This document shows, in pieces, positions 8,671-17,647 of a DNA stretch of 64,000 bases; position 1 is the stretch's first letter, and each line of letters starts with the position of its first letter. The DNA is taken from contig NZ_CP121679.1 in NCBI RefSeq assembly GCF_029760895.1, positions 4,136,001 to 4,200,000 of the forward strand. Reading direction: 5' to 3'. A model generated the notes under the pieces. That model saw only the letters and a list, made by a program, of their open reading frames with translations, had not been told where the DNA came from and did no database searches. Position numbers and translations under genes: made by a program. The stretch is from Ancylobacter sp. WKF20. GTDB taxonomy: Bacteria > Pseudomonadota > Alphaproteobacteria > Rhizobiales > Xanthobacteraceae.

Positions 8671-9489
8671 CGCTGCTCTCCTAGGCTATGCGACCGCGCC
8701 ATATTCAGAAATATTGGCACAAACTGTGAAATATAAAACGATCATCTGCATAGCTGCGTACAATCCCGGGCCGTGTCTGCCGCTCTCCCACCCATCTCTG
8801 GTTCCGCGCGCCGTTGAGCGTGGCGAGGGCGGTGCAGCCGCTGTCCCGGAAGATGCTTTCCAGATCGTGTCTAGGCCGACCGCAGTACCTAATCTACGAG
8901 TCCTTGCGTCGCGCGTTGAGCCCACCCGTACGGTGTAAGCAGTCCCAGCCATTGCTCTCGTCAGTGTCGGCAAATACGAAGGGTCCGGTCGGACCACGCT
9001 TGCCACACCGCTGGCACTTCACCTTTGCCTTAGATCATGGATGGTCTCACCCGGCCGCGCGAGCAGACCCATCATCGCTTCGCGCATATAAACCGTCCTG
9101 TGCCCACAGGAGCGCTGTAAGCCAACAAGTGGGGATTCGGCGGTTCGCATGAACATAAAATGAACGTGGACGACGTGCGGTCCACGGCAATGGCATGTCG
9201 CGCCGGATCTCTGATCGGCAGTTGGGGTGGGGGCTTCGATCGTCCGAGAGTTATCAGAAGTGCAACCTCGGTGGCTTCATCGGGACCGCAGGGAGGATCC
9301 GTCGCGTCTCTGGCGCATCATTGATCACCACGACGCGGGGCAGCCCCTCGGACCGTAGGAATAATCCCGCCTATTGCCGCTGCGGAAGATGCTGGTTCCT
9401 CGCTGACTACAGAGCGCTGGGATGGTAGCAGTCTTGGCGGAACATCACGGCCAGGTTCGTCCGGCATTTCCAGGCCTTAGAGGAGCGGT
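8671..9489. other. Gene-poor stretch with one decayed frame
   Basis: Apart from the damaged zinc-ribbon frame on the minus strand (8930-9132), nothing here reads as a protein. The last 60 bases before 9490 should hold the promoter and leader of the ABC exporter, but no clear -35/-10 pair is seen. Confidence 0.4.
8930..9132 (-). pseudogene. Frameshifted zinc-ribbon-like small protein remnant
   Basis: One frame reads LVGLQRSCGHRTVYMREAMM and continues GLLARPGETIHDLRQR before a stop; a second frame, overlapping that stop, continues AKVKCQRCGKRGPTGPFVFA. Joined, they give a plausible CxxH...CxxC zinc-binding protein of a kind common in alphaproteobacteria. The frame break near 9020-9030 and the lack of a start make it a probable pseudogene. 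Confidence 0.4.
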
Positions 9490-11334
9490 ATGAAGATCAG
9501 CGGCTTTCCCGAATTCTGGAGCCTGCTTTCTCGCACGCGGCGGCGCGAGTTCGTCGTGCTGCTGGGCCTCCAGTTCATTCTCAGCGTGCTTGAATTCTTC
9601 GCGGTAGGCGCGGTGCCCGCCTATGTCCTGCTGATTAGCCGATCAGAAGAGATAATGGCCATGCCTCGTGTCAGCGGGTGGCTGAATGTCGTAGGCATCG
9701 ACGACGTAACGACTCTACTTTATGTTGGCGGGCTAGGACTCATTGCACTTTTTTTGCTCCGAGGCCTATTCAATCTGATTGTTCTAAAAGTACAATCACG
9801 CTTTATGGCTAGTATTGGGGGTGACGTTTCACTTCAGTTGTTTACGGCCTATTTGCATGCGCCCTACCTGTTTCACCTCACGCGCAACTCAGCTCACTTT
9901 GTTCACTTAGTAATCAATGAAACTGTTCGTATGGGTGGAAACTATCTCCTGCCGTTGCTGACAGCAGCGCAGGCGCTATTCATCATAATCGCACTGACAT
10001 TGCTCGTCTTGGTGGCGGATCCGATGCTCGCGCTGGTGCTTGGCGTTACGGCAGGAGGGGCCTGCTTCCTTTTTGTTCGCACCAAGCGTGAGACGCTTGG
10101 CCGAGTCGGTGCAGAGGTTAGCCTGCGCAATCGCCTATTGACACAGACGCTGAATGAGGGTCTGGGCTCATTCAAACACACTCGCCTACGGGCACTTGAA
10201 GGAGATGTCCGGCAAGAGTTCGAGCACCATGCCGAAGTACGCGAGGAAGCTCAGCGGACCATGCGTTTCAACCAAGGCCTGTCCAAGCCGGTCTTTGAGA
10301 CGGTCGGCTTGACAGCGTTGATTCTGCTGGTCTTCGTCATGCTGCTGCAGGGGCGTTCGCCTGATCTAGTCGTGCCTACGCTGGCACTAATGGGATCGGT
10401 GGCAGTGAGGATGTTGCCTACACTCAACCAACTAGCGGTTGGCCTCAATACGATGCGCTCTAACACCGCAACATTGGTCAATCTGGTCAATGAATATAGG
10501 GTGCTGGGCATCGGGCCCGATGAGCCTTCTTTCGACGCGGCGGCGACCACCAAGCCCCTAGCAATGGGCGACATCGTCTTCACCGACGTGACCTATCGAT
10601 ACCCCGGCCAGAACCACGACGCGCTGCAGAGTCTGTCACTAACCATCCCCGCTGGCAGCTCGGTGGCCTTTGTCGGGCCGACGGGCTCGGGCAAAACCAC
10701 GGCCATCGACGTGATGTTGGGATTCCTTGCCTATAGCGGCGGCGACATCACCGTCGGCGGCCGCTCCATCAGAGAGAACATGGCTGGCTGGCAGCGGCTC
10801 ATCGGCTATATCCCGCAGGCCATCTACCTCACCGATGCCTCGATCCGCCGCAACGTCGCGCTCGGCGTGCCGGAGGACGAAATCGACGATGCCGCCATCT
10901 GGCGCGCGCTGGAGGCGGCGCAGCTCGCCGATTATATCCGGGGGCTGCCCGAGGGGCTTCAGACCAATGTCGGCGAGCGCGGCGTGCGGCTCTCCGGTGG
11001 CCAGCGCCAGCGTGTCGGCATCGCCCGCGCGCTGTACTTCGCTCCGGAAGTTCTGATCCTCGACGAGGCCACAGCGGCTCTCGACAACGCCACCGAGCGT
11101 CGCTTGATGGCGGCGATCGAAAAGGCCAAGAGCGGCCGCACGCTAGTGATGATTGCTCACCGCCTGTCGACCGTGCGCAATTGCGACCGCATCTTCTTTA
11201 TCAAGGCGGGCCTCGTCGCTGCGACCGGCACGTATGACGAGCTAATCGAGAACTGCCCAGAATTTCGAGATATGGCTTATTCAGGCAATTCCGTCAGTGT
11301 AGAAGGCGATCTGCTCGACAATCAACGCCAATGA
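9490..11334 (+). CDS. ABC exporter, fused permease and ATPase (lipid/polysaccharide type)
   Basis: A 614-residue half-transporter expected to work as a homodimer in the inner membrane. The N-terminal half carries about six membrane segments (for example FVVLLGLQFILSVLEFFAVG, then YVGGLGLIALFLL). The C-terminal ATPase has Walker A GPTGSGKT (396-403), signature LSGGQ (501-505) and Walker B VLILDE (521-526). It resembles MsbA/PglK-like flippases for lipid-linked glycans. The neighbouring Kdo genes suggest it exports a Kdo-containing glycolipid, which is an inference. Codon use shifts within the gene: the membrane half is less GC-rich than much of the ATPase half, hinting at a mosaic origin. Confidence 0.9.
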   Translation: MKISGFPEFWSLLSRTRRREFVVLLGLQFILSVLEFFAVGAVPAYVLLISRSEEIMAMPRVSGWLNVVGIDDVTTLLYVGGLGLIALFLLRGLFNLIVLKVQSRFMASIGGDVSLQLFTAYLHAPYLFHLTRNSAHFVHLVINETVRMGGNYLLPLLTAAQALFIIIALTLLVLVADPMLALVLGVTAGGACFLFVRTKRETLGRVGAEVSLRNRLLTQTLNEGLGSFKHTRLRALEGDVRQEFEHHAEVREEAQRTMRFNQGLSKPVFETVGLTALILLVFVMLLQGRSPDLVVPTLALMGSVAVRMLPTLNQLAVGLNTMRSNTATLVNLVNEYRVLGIGPDEPSFDAAATTKPLAMGDIVFTDVTYRYPGQNHDALQSLSLTIPAGSSVAFVGPTGSGKTTAIDVMLGFLAYSGGDITVGGRSIRENMAGWQRLIGYIPQAIYLTDASIRRNVALGVPEDEIDDAAIWRALEAAQLADYIRGLPEGLQTNVGERGVRLSGGQRQRVGIARALYFAPEVLILDEATAALDNATERRLMAAIEKAKSGRTLVMIAHRLSTVRNCDRIFFIKAGLVAATGTYDELIENCPEFRDMAYSGNSVSVEGDLLDNQRQ

Positions 11335-11365
11335 TGTCGATGGGAGACTCCGCTTTCCGGGCGAG

Positions 11366-12559
11366 CTAGCTTCTTCTGATCTGGCGCATTAGCTTGTTTT
11401 TCAAGCGAGCCCAGACGCTTGGATGCGCCATGACACGTCCGAGGGGCGAGCTTTGGACAATAAAATCTGCGTAGATTTCACCAAAGTTCCAATCTTGATT
11501 CAGTGTTGCTCTAAGCAAGTCGGGCCGATAGATGTGTTGATGCCCATCTAGGTCGGACACAGGTACAAAAGTGGACAAAAGTATCCGCCAAAAATCTGCA
11601 GATAGAAGATTTGTCCCGCACGACATGAAATCACCAACTGCGGAGGTGTCGTTTCTATAGAGTGGAGCCACGAATGGCTTATGTAAGTATGTCACGTTTT
11701 TGCCAAAGTACTTGGCCTCTACGCCTACGCTAGAGCTTACGGTAATTACATCGCTTAGATTGGGGTCCGAAAGAAGAGAGTATACGTTTGCGCTCGTCTC
11801 ATATGTATTCGCGCACCTGTTTTTAACCTTTTCAAACACCTCTGCGGATCGTTTCAGAGGGTGGTGCTTGAACGCAACGACGTCGTCGGGTTTATAGAGC
11901 GCGACCAATTTCTCCCCGATCCAGTCTTGAGAGACTATTGCGCCATCGCGGAATAAGCTCCTATCGTCGTGGGTCTGTGCTGCAAAAAGCCGAAAATCGG
12001 CCCTGTCGGCCGACCGGCGACGACTCGCAAAATAAGCAGTGATAAACCCTGCATGCTCAAAGCAGATAGCCTCGCGCATGCAGAGCTTAGCCAAGCCCTG
12101 GTGGATGCCAGATATGTTCGTGCTCACAGCAAAAGCGATGTCATCCAAGAACCGGACGGGGTGCGTTAGGATGCAGATATAAGGGACGTCCCATTCGGTA
12201 AGTGCCGCGCACATCGCATTCGACAACTCGAAACCAACGACAATCTTCCCCTGAAAAAGGGAGGCATAGCGCTCGGACACATTCTTGGGAAAGGCAGCAG
12301 AGAGCTCCGCCCAAGCTGATAGTGAAGGACGGAGACCGGCTGCATCATAGATATCACTGCACTTCAGTGGACTATTGTCGTGCCTTAAAAGTCCGGGGTA
12401 TGTACCTGTCGCCGCAAAGATTGGGAACTTTAATAGAGCGTGAAGCCAACTGATATTCCTGTCTTGGTTTCCACTACCTCCACCCGCTGATAGTCGAAAA
12501 ATATCTCCCGTAACTATAACTTCTTTCACCGGCGCGCCCCCGCTAAATGGATTGGTCAA
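11366..12559 (-). CDS. Probable glycosyltransferase, Kdo-transferase-like (uncertain)
   Basis: A 397-residue protein with no signal peptide. The C-terminal half has a GT-B-like pattern: [12 protein letters not shown], then [25 protein letters not shown], resembling the nucleotide-sugar half of capsule transferases that handle CMP-Kdo or CMP-sialate. Its ATG overlaps the kdsA stop (ATGA), so it is coupled to Kdo-8-phosphate synthesis. Together these make a CMP-Kdo-dependent transferase the best guess, though a pyruvyl- or other polysaccharide transferase is possible. GC content is lower than that of kdsA. Confidence 0.55.
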   Translation of the reverse strand: MTNPFSGGAPVKEVIVTGDIFRLSAGGGSGNQDRNISWLHALLKFPIFAATGTYPGLLRHDNSPLKCSDIYDAAGLRPSLSAWAELSAAFPKNVSERYASLFQGKIVVGFELSNAMCAALTEWDVPYICILTHPVRFLDDIAFAVSTNISGIHQGLAKLCMREAICFEHAGFITAYFASRRRSADRADFRLFAAQTHDDRSLFRDGAIVSQDWIGEKLVALYKPDDVVAFKHHPLKRSAEVFEKVKNRCANTYETSANVYSLLSDPNLSDVITVSSSVGVEAKYFGKNVTYLHKPFVAPLYRNDTSAVGDFMSCGTNLLSADFWRILLSTFVPVSDLDGHQHIYRPDLLRATLNQDWNFGEIYADFIVQSSPLGRVMAHPSVWARLKNKLMRQIRRS

Positions 12560-13395
12560 GCCTTTGCCACCGCGTCAAACGCCTGAAGGCGGGCGATGAG
12601 TGCCTCGAACTGGTTCAGCGGCACCATGTTCGGCCCGTCGGACGGTGCCTTGTCCGGGTCGGGGTGGGTTTCGATGAACAGGCCGGCGACGCCGACCGCC
12701 ACCGCTGCCCGCGCCAGCACCGGCACGAATTCGCGCTGCCCACCGGAGGAGGTGCCCTGGCCGCCCGGCTGCTGCACGGAGTGGGTGGCGTCGAAGATCA
12801 CCGGCGCGCCGGTCTGCTCGGCCATGATGGGCAGCGAACGCATGTCGGTGACCAGCGTGTTGTAGCCGAAGGAGGCGCCGCGCTCGGTCACCAGCACGTT
12901 CGGGTTGCCCGAATCGGTGAGCTTGGCGACCACGTTCTTCATGTCCCAGGGGGCGAGGAACTGGCCCTTCTTCACATTCACCACCTTGCCGGTCGCAGCC
13001 GCGGCGATGAGCAGGTCGGTCTGGCGGCACAGGAAGGCGGGAATCTGCAGCACGTCGACCACTTCCGCCACCGGGGCGCATTGGTCGTCATCATGCACGT
13101 CGGTCAGCACCGGCATGCCGTAGCGCTCGCGAATCTCGGCGAAGATCGGCAGCGCCGCCTTCATGCCCATGCCGCGCGCGCCCTTGATCGAGGTGCGGTT
13201 GGCCTTGTCGAAGGAGGTCTTGAACACCACGCCGATGCCGCGGCGCGTGGCGATCTCCTTGATCGCGGCGGCGCATTCCAGCGCGTGCTCGCGGCTCTCC
13301 ATCTGGCACGGGCCGGCGATCAGCGCGATCGGCAGATCATTGCCGAAGCGCACCTCGCCGAGGGTGACGATGGCATTGGCGGAAACGCCGCTCAT
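12556..13395 (-). CDS. kdsA: 3-deoxy-8-phosphooctulonate synthase (KDO8P synthase)
   Basis: Condenses PEP with arabinose 5-phosphate to Kdo-8-phosphate in the cytoplasm. The 279-residue protein has the class-I DAHP/KDO8P barrel motifs: [42 protein letters not shown] [28 protein letters not shown], and [14 protein letters not shown]. Length is normal. It is followed by the overlapping putative transferase gene and preceded, 31 bases upstream, by kpsF, so the three likely form one minus-strand operon. Confidence 0.96.
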   Translation of the reverse strand: MSGVSANAIVTLGEVRFGNDLPIALIAGPCQMESREHALECAAAIKEIATRRGIGVVFKTSFDKANRTSIKGARGMGMKAALPIFAEIRERYGMPVLTDVHDDDQCAPVAEVVDVLQIPAFLCRQTDLLIAAAATGKVVNVKKGQFLAPWDMKNVVAKLTDSGNPNVLVTERGASFGYNTLVTDMRSLPIMAEQTGAPVIFDATHSVQQPGGQGTSSGGQREFVPVLARAAVAVGVAGLFIETHPDPDKAPSDGPNMVPLNQFEALIARLQAFDAVAKA

Positions 13396-13426
13396 GGGAA
13401 GTCCTCGCGAAAATGGGCGGGCAGGG

Positions 13427-14413
13427 TCAGATGACGCCGGCGCGCAGGAGATCGTGAATGTGCAGGATGCCGACCGGCACGCCGTCGCGCACCGCGAAGA
13501 GCACGGTGATCTGCGTGCGGCTCATAAGGCCCAACGCGGCGCTGGCCAGCTCATCCGGCGCGACGGTGAGCGGGGAGGCCGTCATCACCGTCTCGACCGG
13601 ATGGCTCAGCAGGTCACCGCTCATGTGGCGGCGCAGATCGCCATCCGTCACCACTCCCACAAGCACCCCGTCTGCCGTCACGCCGCAGCAGCCGAAGCGC
13701 TTGCCGGTGATTTCGATCAGCGCGGCGCTCATCGGCGTGCCCCGCGCGACCAGCGGGACGCTGTCCTCGCCATGCATGAGGTCGGCGACCTTGAGCAGGC
13801 GCGCGCCGAGCTTGCCGCCGGGGTGGAAGACGCGGAAATCGGAGGCTGAGAAGCCGCGCCGCTCCAGTAGCGTAACGGCCAGCGCATCGCCGGCGGCGAG
13901 CTGGAGCAGAGTGGAGGTGGTGGGCGCGAGCCCGTTCGGGCAGGCTTCCTCGACCTTGGGCAGCGCCAGCACGACATCGGCGGCGCGCCCGAGCGTGCTG
14001 TCGGCATTGCAGGTGATGGCGATCAGCGGCACGGCGAAGCGGCGCGCATAATGCACGATGTCGCTCAGCTCGGCCGTCTCGCCGGACCAGGAAAGGGCGA
14101 GCAGCACGTCGTCCGGCGTCACCATGCCGAGATCGCCATGGCTCGCCTCGGCGGCGTGCATGAACAGTGAGGGGGTGCCGGTGGAGGCAAAGGTCGCGGC
14201 GAGCTTGCGGCCGATATGTCCGCTCTTGCCCATACCGGTGACGATGACGCGGCCACGGGAGGCCTCGATGGAGCGGATCGCGCGCTCCATCCCGTCGCCA
14301 AGTTGGCCGGTGATAGCTTCGGCCATTGCCTTCAAGCCATTGGCTTCGATGGCCCATGTACGCCTGAAGCTAGAGCGCAAGACAGCCGATTCTGCCTGTT
14401 CTTTCTGCAACAA
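13427..14413 (-). CDS. kpsF: Arabinose-5-phosphate isomerase (KpsF/GutQ/KdsD)
   Basis: Converts ribulose 5-phosphate to arabinose 5-phosphate, the first committed step to Kdo. The 328-residue protein has an N-terminal SIS sugar-isomerase domain ([36 protein letters not shown], and the His-containing [14 protein letters not shown]) and two C-terminal CBS domains ([18 protein letters not shown] and [15 protein letters not shown]). It opens the operon with kdsA and the putative transferase and is divergent from the kdsB side. GutQ or KdsD are equivalent names; the capsule-like context favours kpsF. Confidence 0.95.
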   Translation of the reverse strand: MLQKEQAESAVLRSSFRRTWAIEANGLKAMAEAITGQLGDGMERAIRSIEASRGRVIVTGMGKSGHIGRKLAATFASTGTPSLFMHAAEASHGDLGMVTPDDVLLALSWSGETAELSDIVHYARRFAVPLIAITCNADSTLGRAADVVLALPKVEEACPNGLAPTTSTLLQLAAGDALAVTLLERRGFSASDFRVFHPGGKLGARLLKVADLMHGEDSVPLVARGTPMSAALIEITGKRFGCCGVTADGVLVGVVTDGDLRRHMSGDLLSHPVETVMTASPLTVAPDELASAALGLMSRTQITVLFAVRDGVPVGILHIHDLLRAGVI

Positions 14414-14600
14414 TGCCCGCCCCTTTTGACCCTACGGCTGAAAACGGCCGCTGCTGCCCGCCACTACCGTATCGCAGCAAATACCCTGCCACTTGCCTCT
14501 TGGAAATAGCCCGTTACCTTGTAATGGACATGACGAGCCCCAAGCGAGCCTCCTGGGAAGCAGTCCTATTGAAATGGTTATCGCATTCCGGACCACAACG

Positions 14601-14789
14601 ATGATCTGTTCAAATCCGAGTTGCGGCGAAGGATTTCTAATCAAAGAGCGAATCGTTGATGTGGGCGGGAAGCGTTATGACCTTATACTTTGCCCATATT
14701 GTCGGCATTTCAATGGTGAATACCGCACAAACGGGTTCATAACGACGCGGCGAGTGGATAGCGTACTCGCGACTAACTCGAATAACTGA
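14601..14789 (+). CDS. Small zinc-ribbon-like hypothetical protein
   Basis: A 62-residue protein starting [17 protein letters not shown] with CxxxxC, followed by [14 protein letters not shown] with CxxC: four cysteines spaced for a zinc ribbon. It ends in a polar tail. The stop shares a base with the kdsB ATG (TGATG), so it is translated just ahead of kdsB. An upstream in-frame ATG at 14574 is possible. I do not know a function; a structural or regulatory role in the Kdo locus is speculation. Confidence 0.55.
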   Translation: MICSNPSCGEGFLIKERIVDVGGKRYDLILCPYCRHFNGEYRTNGFITTRRVDSVLATNSNN

Positions 14790-15547
14790 TGCCCTCTCAT
14801 CGAGATCGTTTTGTGAATATTATCTTGATTCCGGCCCGCATGGCCTCGACCAGGCTACCCGGCAAGCCGCTGGCCGATGTCGGCGGCCGCCCCATGATCG
14901 TCGAGGTGGCGCGACGTTCCGCTGCAGCATGTGTCGGGCGCGTTGTGGTCGCCACCGACGATGCGGCGGTGTTCGCGGCTGTGGATGCCGCCGGATTCGA
15001 GGTGGTGATGACCCGCGCCGATCACGCGTCGGGCTCGGACCGAATCTTCGAGGCGCTCACCGCCATCGACCCCGAGGGCCGGGCCGGGCGCATCGTCAAT
15101 GTGCAGGGCGACCTGCCGACCATCGACCCGGCGCTGATCCGCGCGGCGGTGGATCTGCTCGACGACGACGCCGTCGATATAGGCACGCTGACCGCCGAGA
15201 TTACCGACCCGCATGAGCGCACCAACCCGAATGTGGTGAAGGTGGTCGGCAGCGCGCTGACCCCTGACCGGCTGCGCGCGCTCTATTTCACCCGCGCCAC
15301 TGCCCCTCATGGCGAGGGCCCGCTGTTCCACCATATCGGCCTCTACGCCTATCGCCGCGCCGCGCTGGAGCGCTTCGTCAGTCTGCCGCCCTCGCCGCTG
15401 GAAAGCCGCGAGAAGCTGGAGCAGCTGCGCGCGCTTGAGGCCGGCATGCGCATCGATGTCGCCATCGTCGACACGGTGCCGCTCGGCGTCGATACGCCGG
15501 AGGATCTCGTCAAGGCGCGTGAGGTGATTGCAAACGTGCTTCGATAG
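14789..15547 (+). CDS. kdsB: 3-deoxy-manno-octulosonate cytidylyltransferase (CMP-Kdo synthetase)
   Basis: Activates Kdo with CTP to CMP-Kdo. The 252-residue protein has the family N terminus [39 protein letters not shown], and [15 protein letters not shown], followed by [17 protein letters not shown] and [16 protein letters not shown]. All are standard for KdsB. It is coupled to the upstream zinc-ribbon gene and followed 45 bases later by the FkbM-type gene. With kdsA and kpsF it completes the CMP-Kdo path except for the phosphatase step, which is not seen here. Confidence 0.96.
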   Translation: MPSHRDRFVNIILIPARMASTRLPGKPLADVGGRPMIVEVARRSAAACVGRVVVATDDAAVFAAVDAAGFEVVMTRADHASGSDRIFEALTAIDPEGRAGRIVNVQGDLPTIDPALIRAAVDLLDDDAVDIGTLTAEITDPHERTNPNVVKVVGSALTPDRLRALYFTRATAPHGEGPLFHHIGLYAYRRAALERFVSLPPSPLESREKLEQLRALEAGMRIDVAIVDTVPLGVDTPEDLVKAREVIANVLR

Positions 15548-15591
15548 GGGGATATCTCGCATCGCGTGTGCGGCCGAGCTTCGGAGGCGGA

Positions 15592-16443
15592 ATGTTCTGG
15601 TGGAAATCGCGAATGGAGCGTTTGTTAAATGAGGTGCTCCCCTCAGAGCTGTTCGATATTCGGAGAGATGGCATCGGGTCAATCGAATTGGCTGGCCGAA
15701 GGCTCGATCTTGATCTGTCTCATGTTCACGAGCGCCGATATCTTGTTGATTACTTATTCAAGCGCTATAATCCAGACGTCGCGCTGCTTTCTGCGCTGAT
15801 CAATACCGTAACTATAGCAGGTGATAGTGTCCTTGACGTAGGCGCCAACATAGGGCTTACGGCGTTGCTTTTTTTGGGGGGCGGTGCTCGGTCCGTAACA
15901 GCGGTAGAGCCAAAGCCTGACCTTTTCGAGAGGTTAAAGCGACTTGACCCGGCTGTAAGTGTTATTCCCTCTGCCCTAAACAATACGTCGGGCACGGTTC
16001 AACTTGCTGTGGCTGCTCACAACAACGAAACTCATACATTGATGAGTGGCCCTAGCCGGCCTCGTCCACCGGCTGCTGTTTCTGAGTATATCCCTGTAAG
16101 TGCAATGACTCTGGATGATGTTTGTCCAGAAGAGCATTTCAATATCTGGAAATTGTCAGTTGAAGGCGCGGAGGTGCGTATCCTTGATGGAGCTCGTGGC
16201 TCCTTTTATGCACGTCCTCCTCGGTGTATTATTGTCACTTCAGATCAAGATCGTATCCGTAAAATTGCAAAAATGTTGGCCCCGACTCACCCCTATCAGT
16301 ATCGAGCGTTGTTGAGGTCTGATGCATGCTCACTGACCTTCGTCCCTGTGAGCCTTCCGCACGCGCACGTAACATTTGAACCAACCAAACAGATATTCGT
16401 GTTCATGTCGATCAGTGCCGATTCGAATCTATTGTTCCGATGA
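15592..16443 (+). CDS. FkbM-family SAM-dependent methyltransferase
   Basis: A 283-residue protein with a Rossmann SAM-binding core: motif I SVLDVGANIGLTALLF, then SVTAVEPKPDLFERL, and the FkbM-type IWKLSVEGAEVRILDGA. FkbM enzymes O-methylate sugars or polyketides; in glycan loci they usually cap or decorate the chain, which is the likely role here. ATG 15592 is chosen for its GGAGGCGG ribosome binding site over a GTG at 15568. GC content is well below kdsB. The end abuts a terminator that serves the opposing genes. Confidence 0.85.
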   Translation: MFWWKSRMERLLNEVLPSELFDIRRDGIGSIELAGRRLDLDLSHVHERRYLVDYLFKRYNPDVALLSALINTVTIAGDSVLDVGANIGLTALLFLGGGARSVTAVEPKPDLFERLKRLDPAVSVIPSALNNTSGTVQLAVAAHNNETHTLMSGPSRPRPPAAVSEYIPVSAMTLDDVCPEEHFNIWKLSVEGAEVRILDGARGSFYARPPRCIIVTSDQDRIRKIAKMLAPTHPYQYRALLRSDACSLTFVPVSLPHAHVTFEPTKQIFVFMSISADSNLLFR

Positions 16444-16479
16444 CAAAAAGCCCCGCGCGCGCTCTTGCGAACGGCGGGG
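16444..16479 (-). terminator. Rho-independent terminator for the minus-strand lysis cassette
   Basis: On the minus strand CCCCGC (from 16479) pairs with GCGGGG (to 16451), followed by CTTTTTG. Further CG pairs can extend the stem. It lies 100 bases after the last minus-strand gene and directly after the FkbM gene, which it could also insulate. Confidence 0.7.
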
Positions 16480-16577
16480 TAAGTCTCTGCGGCCAATTCG
16501 AGCGTGCCCGGACAGGTGGGCGCACCGCAGGTGCAGGGATCGGTTCCGGCGGCCATCCGCACGGTCGCGAGGATCTC

Positions 16578-16790
16578 TCAGAGTCCCTGTCGCTCCAGAT
16601 GATCGAGGAAGTGTGCCGGACCGGTCGGCGGCGCGGCCTTCCGGACGCGGCGCACCTCCCGCAGAATAAGCCTGGCGCGCTCCTCCCACTGGTCTGGCGT
16701 GCCGATGCCAGACCAGCCCGGCCCGCTTATGAGCAGGCGGTCGACGGGGCCGTGATACGCTGCGCTGAAACCGGCGAGCTCAGTGGTCAA
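16578..16790 (-). CDS. Small prophage-type hypothetical protein, TTG start
   Basis: A 70-residue protein from TTG 16790 (MTTELAGFSAAYHGPVDRLL) to FLDHLERQGL. The start overlaps the stop of the preceding gene as TTGA and has AAGGAT upstream, so it appears coupled. The composition is polar and basic toward the end (RARLILREVRRVRKAA). No family recognised; position suggests the last gene of the lysis cassette. Confidence 0.5.
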   Translation of the reverse strand: MTTELAGFSAAYHGPVDRLLISGPGWSGIGTPDQWEERARLILREVRRVRKAAPPTGPAHFLDHLERQGL

Positions 16791-17125
16791 CTGATCCTTA
16801 GCCAATGCCGCACCCAATTGACTGCGAGATCGCCCGCATAGACAAGCACCCCGCCGATCGACATCCCGCCCATGGCGACGAGCGCGAGGAATCCCACCCC
16901 GATCGCCTTCATGCGCTTGAATTCGTCGGTCTGCGGCTTGATGTCGTCGGCAAGGGCCCGCTCGATGGTATCGAACCGCGCTTCGCTCTTGTCCCGGTGC
17001 TGCGCTGAGACGGCCACGTCGACCGCGACGGCGGTCTTCAACCCGGACACTTCGTCGCGAAGCACCTCTTGAGCCCGTAGCACATCGCGCAGCAGGCCGA
17101 TCACCTGGTCGTTGCTGTCGCCCAT
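16787..17125 (-). CDS. Membrane-anchored coiled-coil protein of the lysis cassette
   Basis: A 112-residue protein. The first 70 residues are charged and helical (VIGLLRDVLRAQEVLRDEVS, DEFKRMKAIG), followed by one membrane segment (GVGFLALVAMGGMSIGGVLVY) and a short tail. This layout is common among phage accessory lysis or holin-like proteins of the DUF1515 kind, but no catalytic motif is present. The ATG shares one base with the stop of the lipoprotein gene upstream (TGATG). Confidence 0.6.
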   Translation of the reverse strand: MGDSNDQVIGLLRDVLRAQEVLRDEVSGLKTAVAVDVAVSAQHRDKSEARFDTIERALADDIKPQTDEFKRMKAIGVGFLALVAMGGMSIGGVLVYAGDLAVNWVRHWLRIS

Positions 17126-17406
17126 CAGCGTGCGCCCTCATAGCCAATCTTAACCTCGCCATACCAAGCGCGGCCCTGTTCAAGCCGCCCGTTCGCCAGA
17201 GCGAGGGCGCTATAGGTCCGCGCTAGCGCGACGCGTGCATCCATGCCGGCGGCGATCTTGGGCGAGGTGACAGGCGCCAGCCATTCGGGCACGGCGGGGA
17301 GCGTGACCGGCGTGGGCTTAGGGCTTGCCGCCGAGCACGCCGCGCAGGTCAGCAGCAGAGAGAGCGCAGCGGCTATCCGCAGGGCGCGCGGCAAGTTCGG
17401 CCTCAT
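17125..17406 (-). CDS. Rz1-like outer-membrane spanin lipoprotein
   Basis: A 93-residue protein with a lipoprotein signal: MRPNLPRALRIAAALSLLLT followed by the lipobox CAAC and a proline-containing stretch (ASPKPTPVTLPAVPEW). It begins inside the upstream Rz-like gene in another reading frame, the classic nested Rz/Rz1 arrangement of phage spanins, which fuse inner and outer membranes at the end of lysis. The C-terminal part is longer than a minimal Rz1. Confidence 0.65.
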   Translation of the reverse strand: MRPNLPRALRIAAALSLLLTCAACSAASPKPTPVTLPAVPEWLAPVTSPKIAAGMDARVALARTYSALALANGRLEQGRAWYGEVKIGYEGAR

Positions 17407-17647
17407 AGGCGTCGATCCTGTGCTGGTTGGCTTCGAGGGTTTCGTCGAGGATCGCAGCCCGGCGCGAGGCGTCGGAAGCGGCCTCGGTGACGGCAGCGAG
17501 GTCGCGCTTGACCGCAGCGAGCTCCTGCCGCAGCGCATCGGCCTCACACGCCGCCTGCGCGCCGGCATAGCCGCCGAGATAGCAGGCGTAGCCGATTAGG
17601 CCGCCCGGCTCTTTCCCTTCAAACCCGGATGCCCCGATGAAACTCAC
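17318..17647 (-). CDS. Rz-like inner-membrane spanin, 5' end doubtful
   Basis: Reads LIGYACYLGGYAGAQAACEA then a coiled coil (LRQELAAVKRDLAAVTEAAS, ILDETLEANQHRIDAYEAEL), the usual form of an Rz protein with an N-terminal membrane anchor and periplasmic helix. The only start codon in the frame is GTG 17647, which overlaps the start of the plus-strand dnaN head to head. Such an overlap is unlikely to be original, so the 5' end may have been lost at a recombination junction. Nested with the Rz1-like gene. Confidence 0.5.
   Translation of the reverse strand: MSFIGASGFEGKEPGGLIGYACYLGGYAGAQAACEADALRQELAAVKRDLAAVTEAASDASRRAAILDETLEANQHRIDAYEAELAARPADSRCALSAADLRGVLGGKP

Noticed and set aside
12547..13434. 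A 295-codon plus-strand frame opposite kdsA
   Set aside because: His/Gly/Arg-rich antisense translation; kdsA on the other strand is unmistakable.
16296..16562. A minus-strand frame with CTCGAPTCPG cysteines after the lysis cassette
   Set aside because: It reads straight through the terminator stem and T-run at 16444-16479 and overlaps the FkbM gene in antisense.
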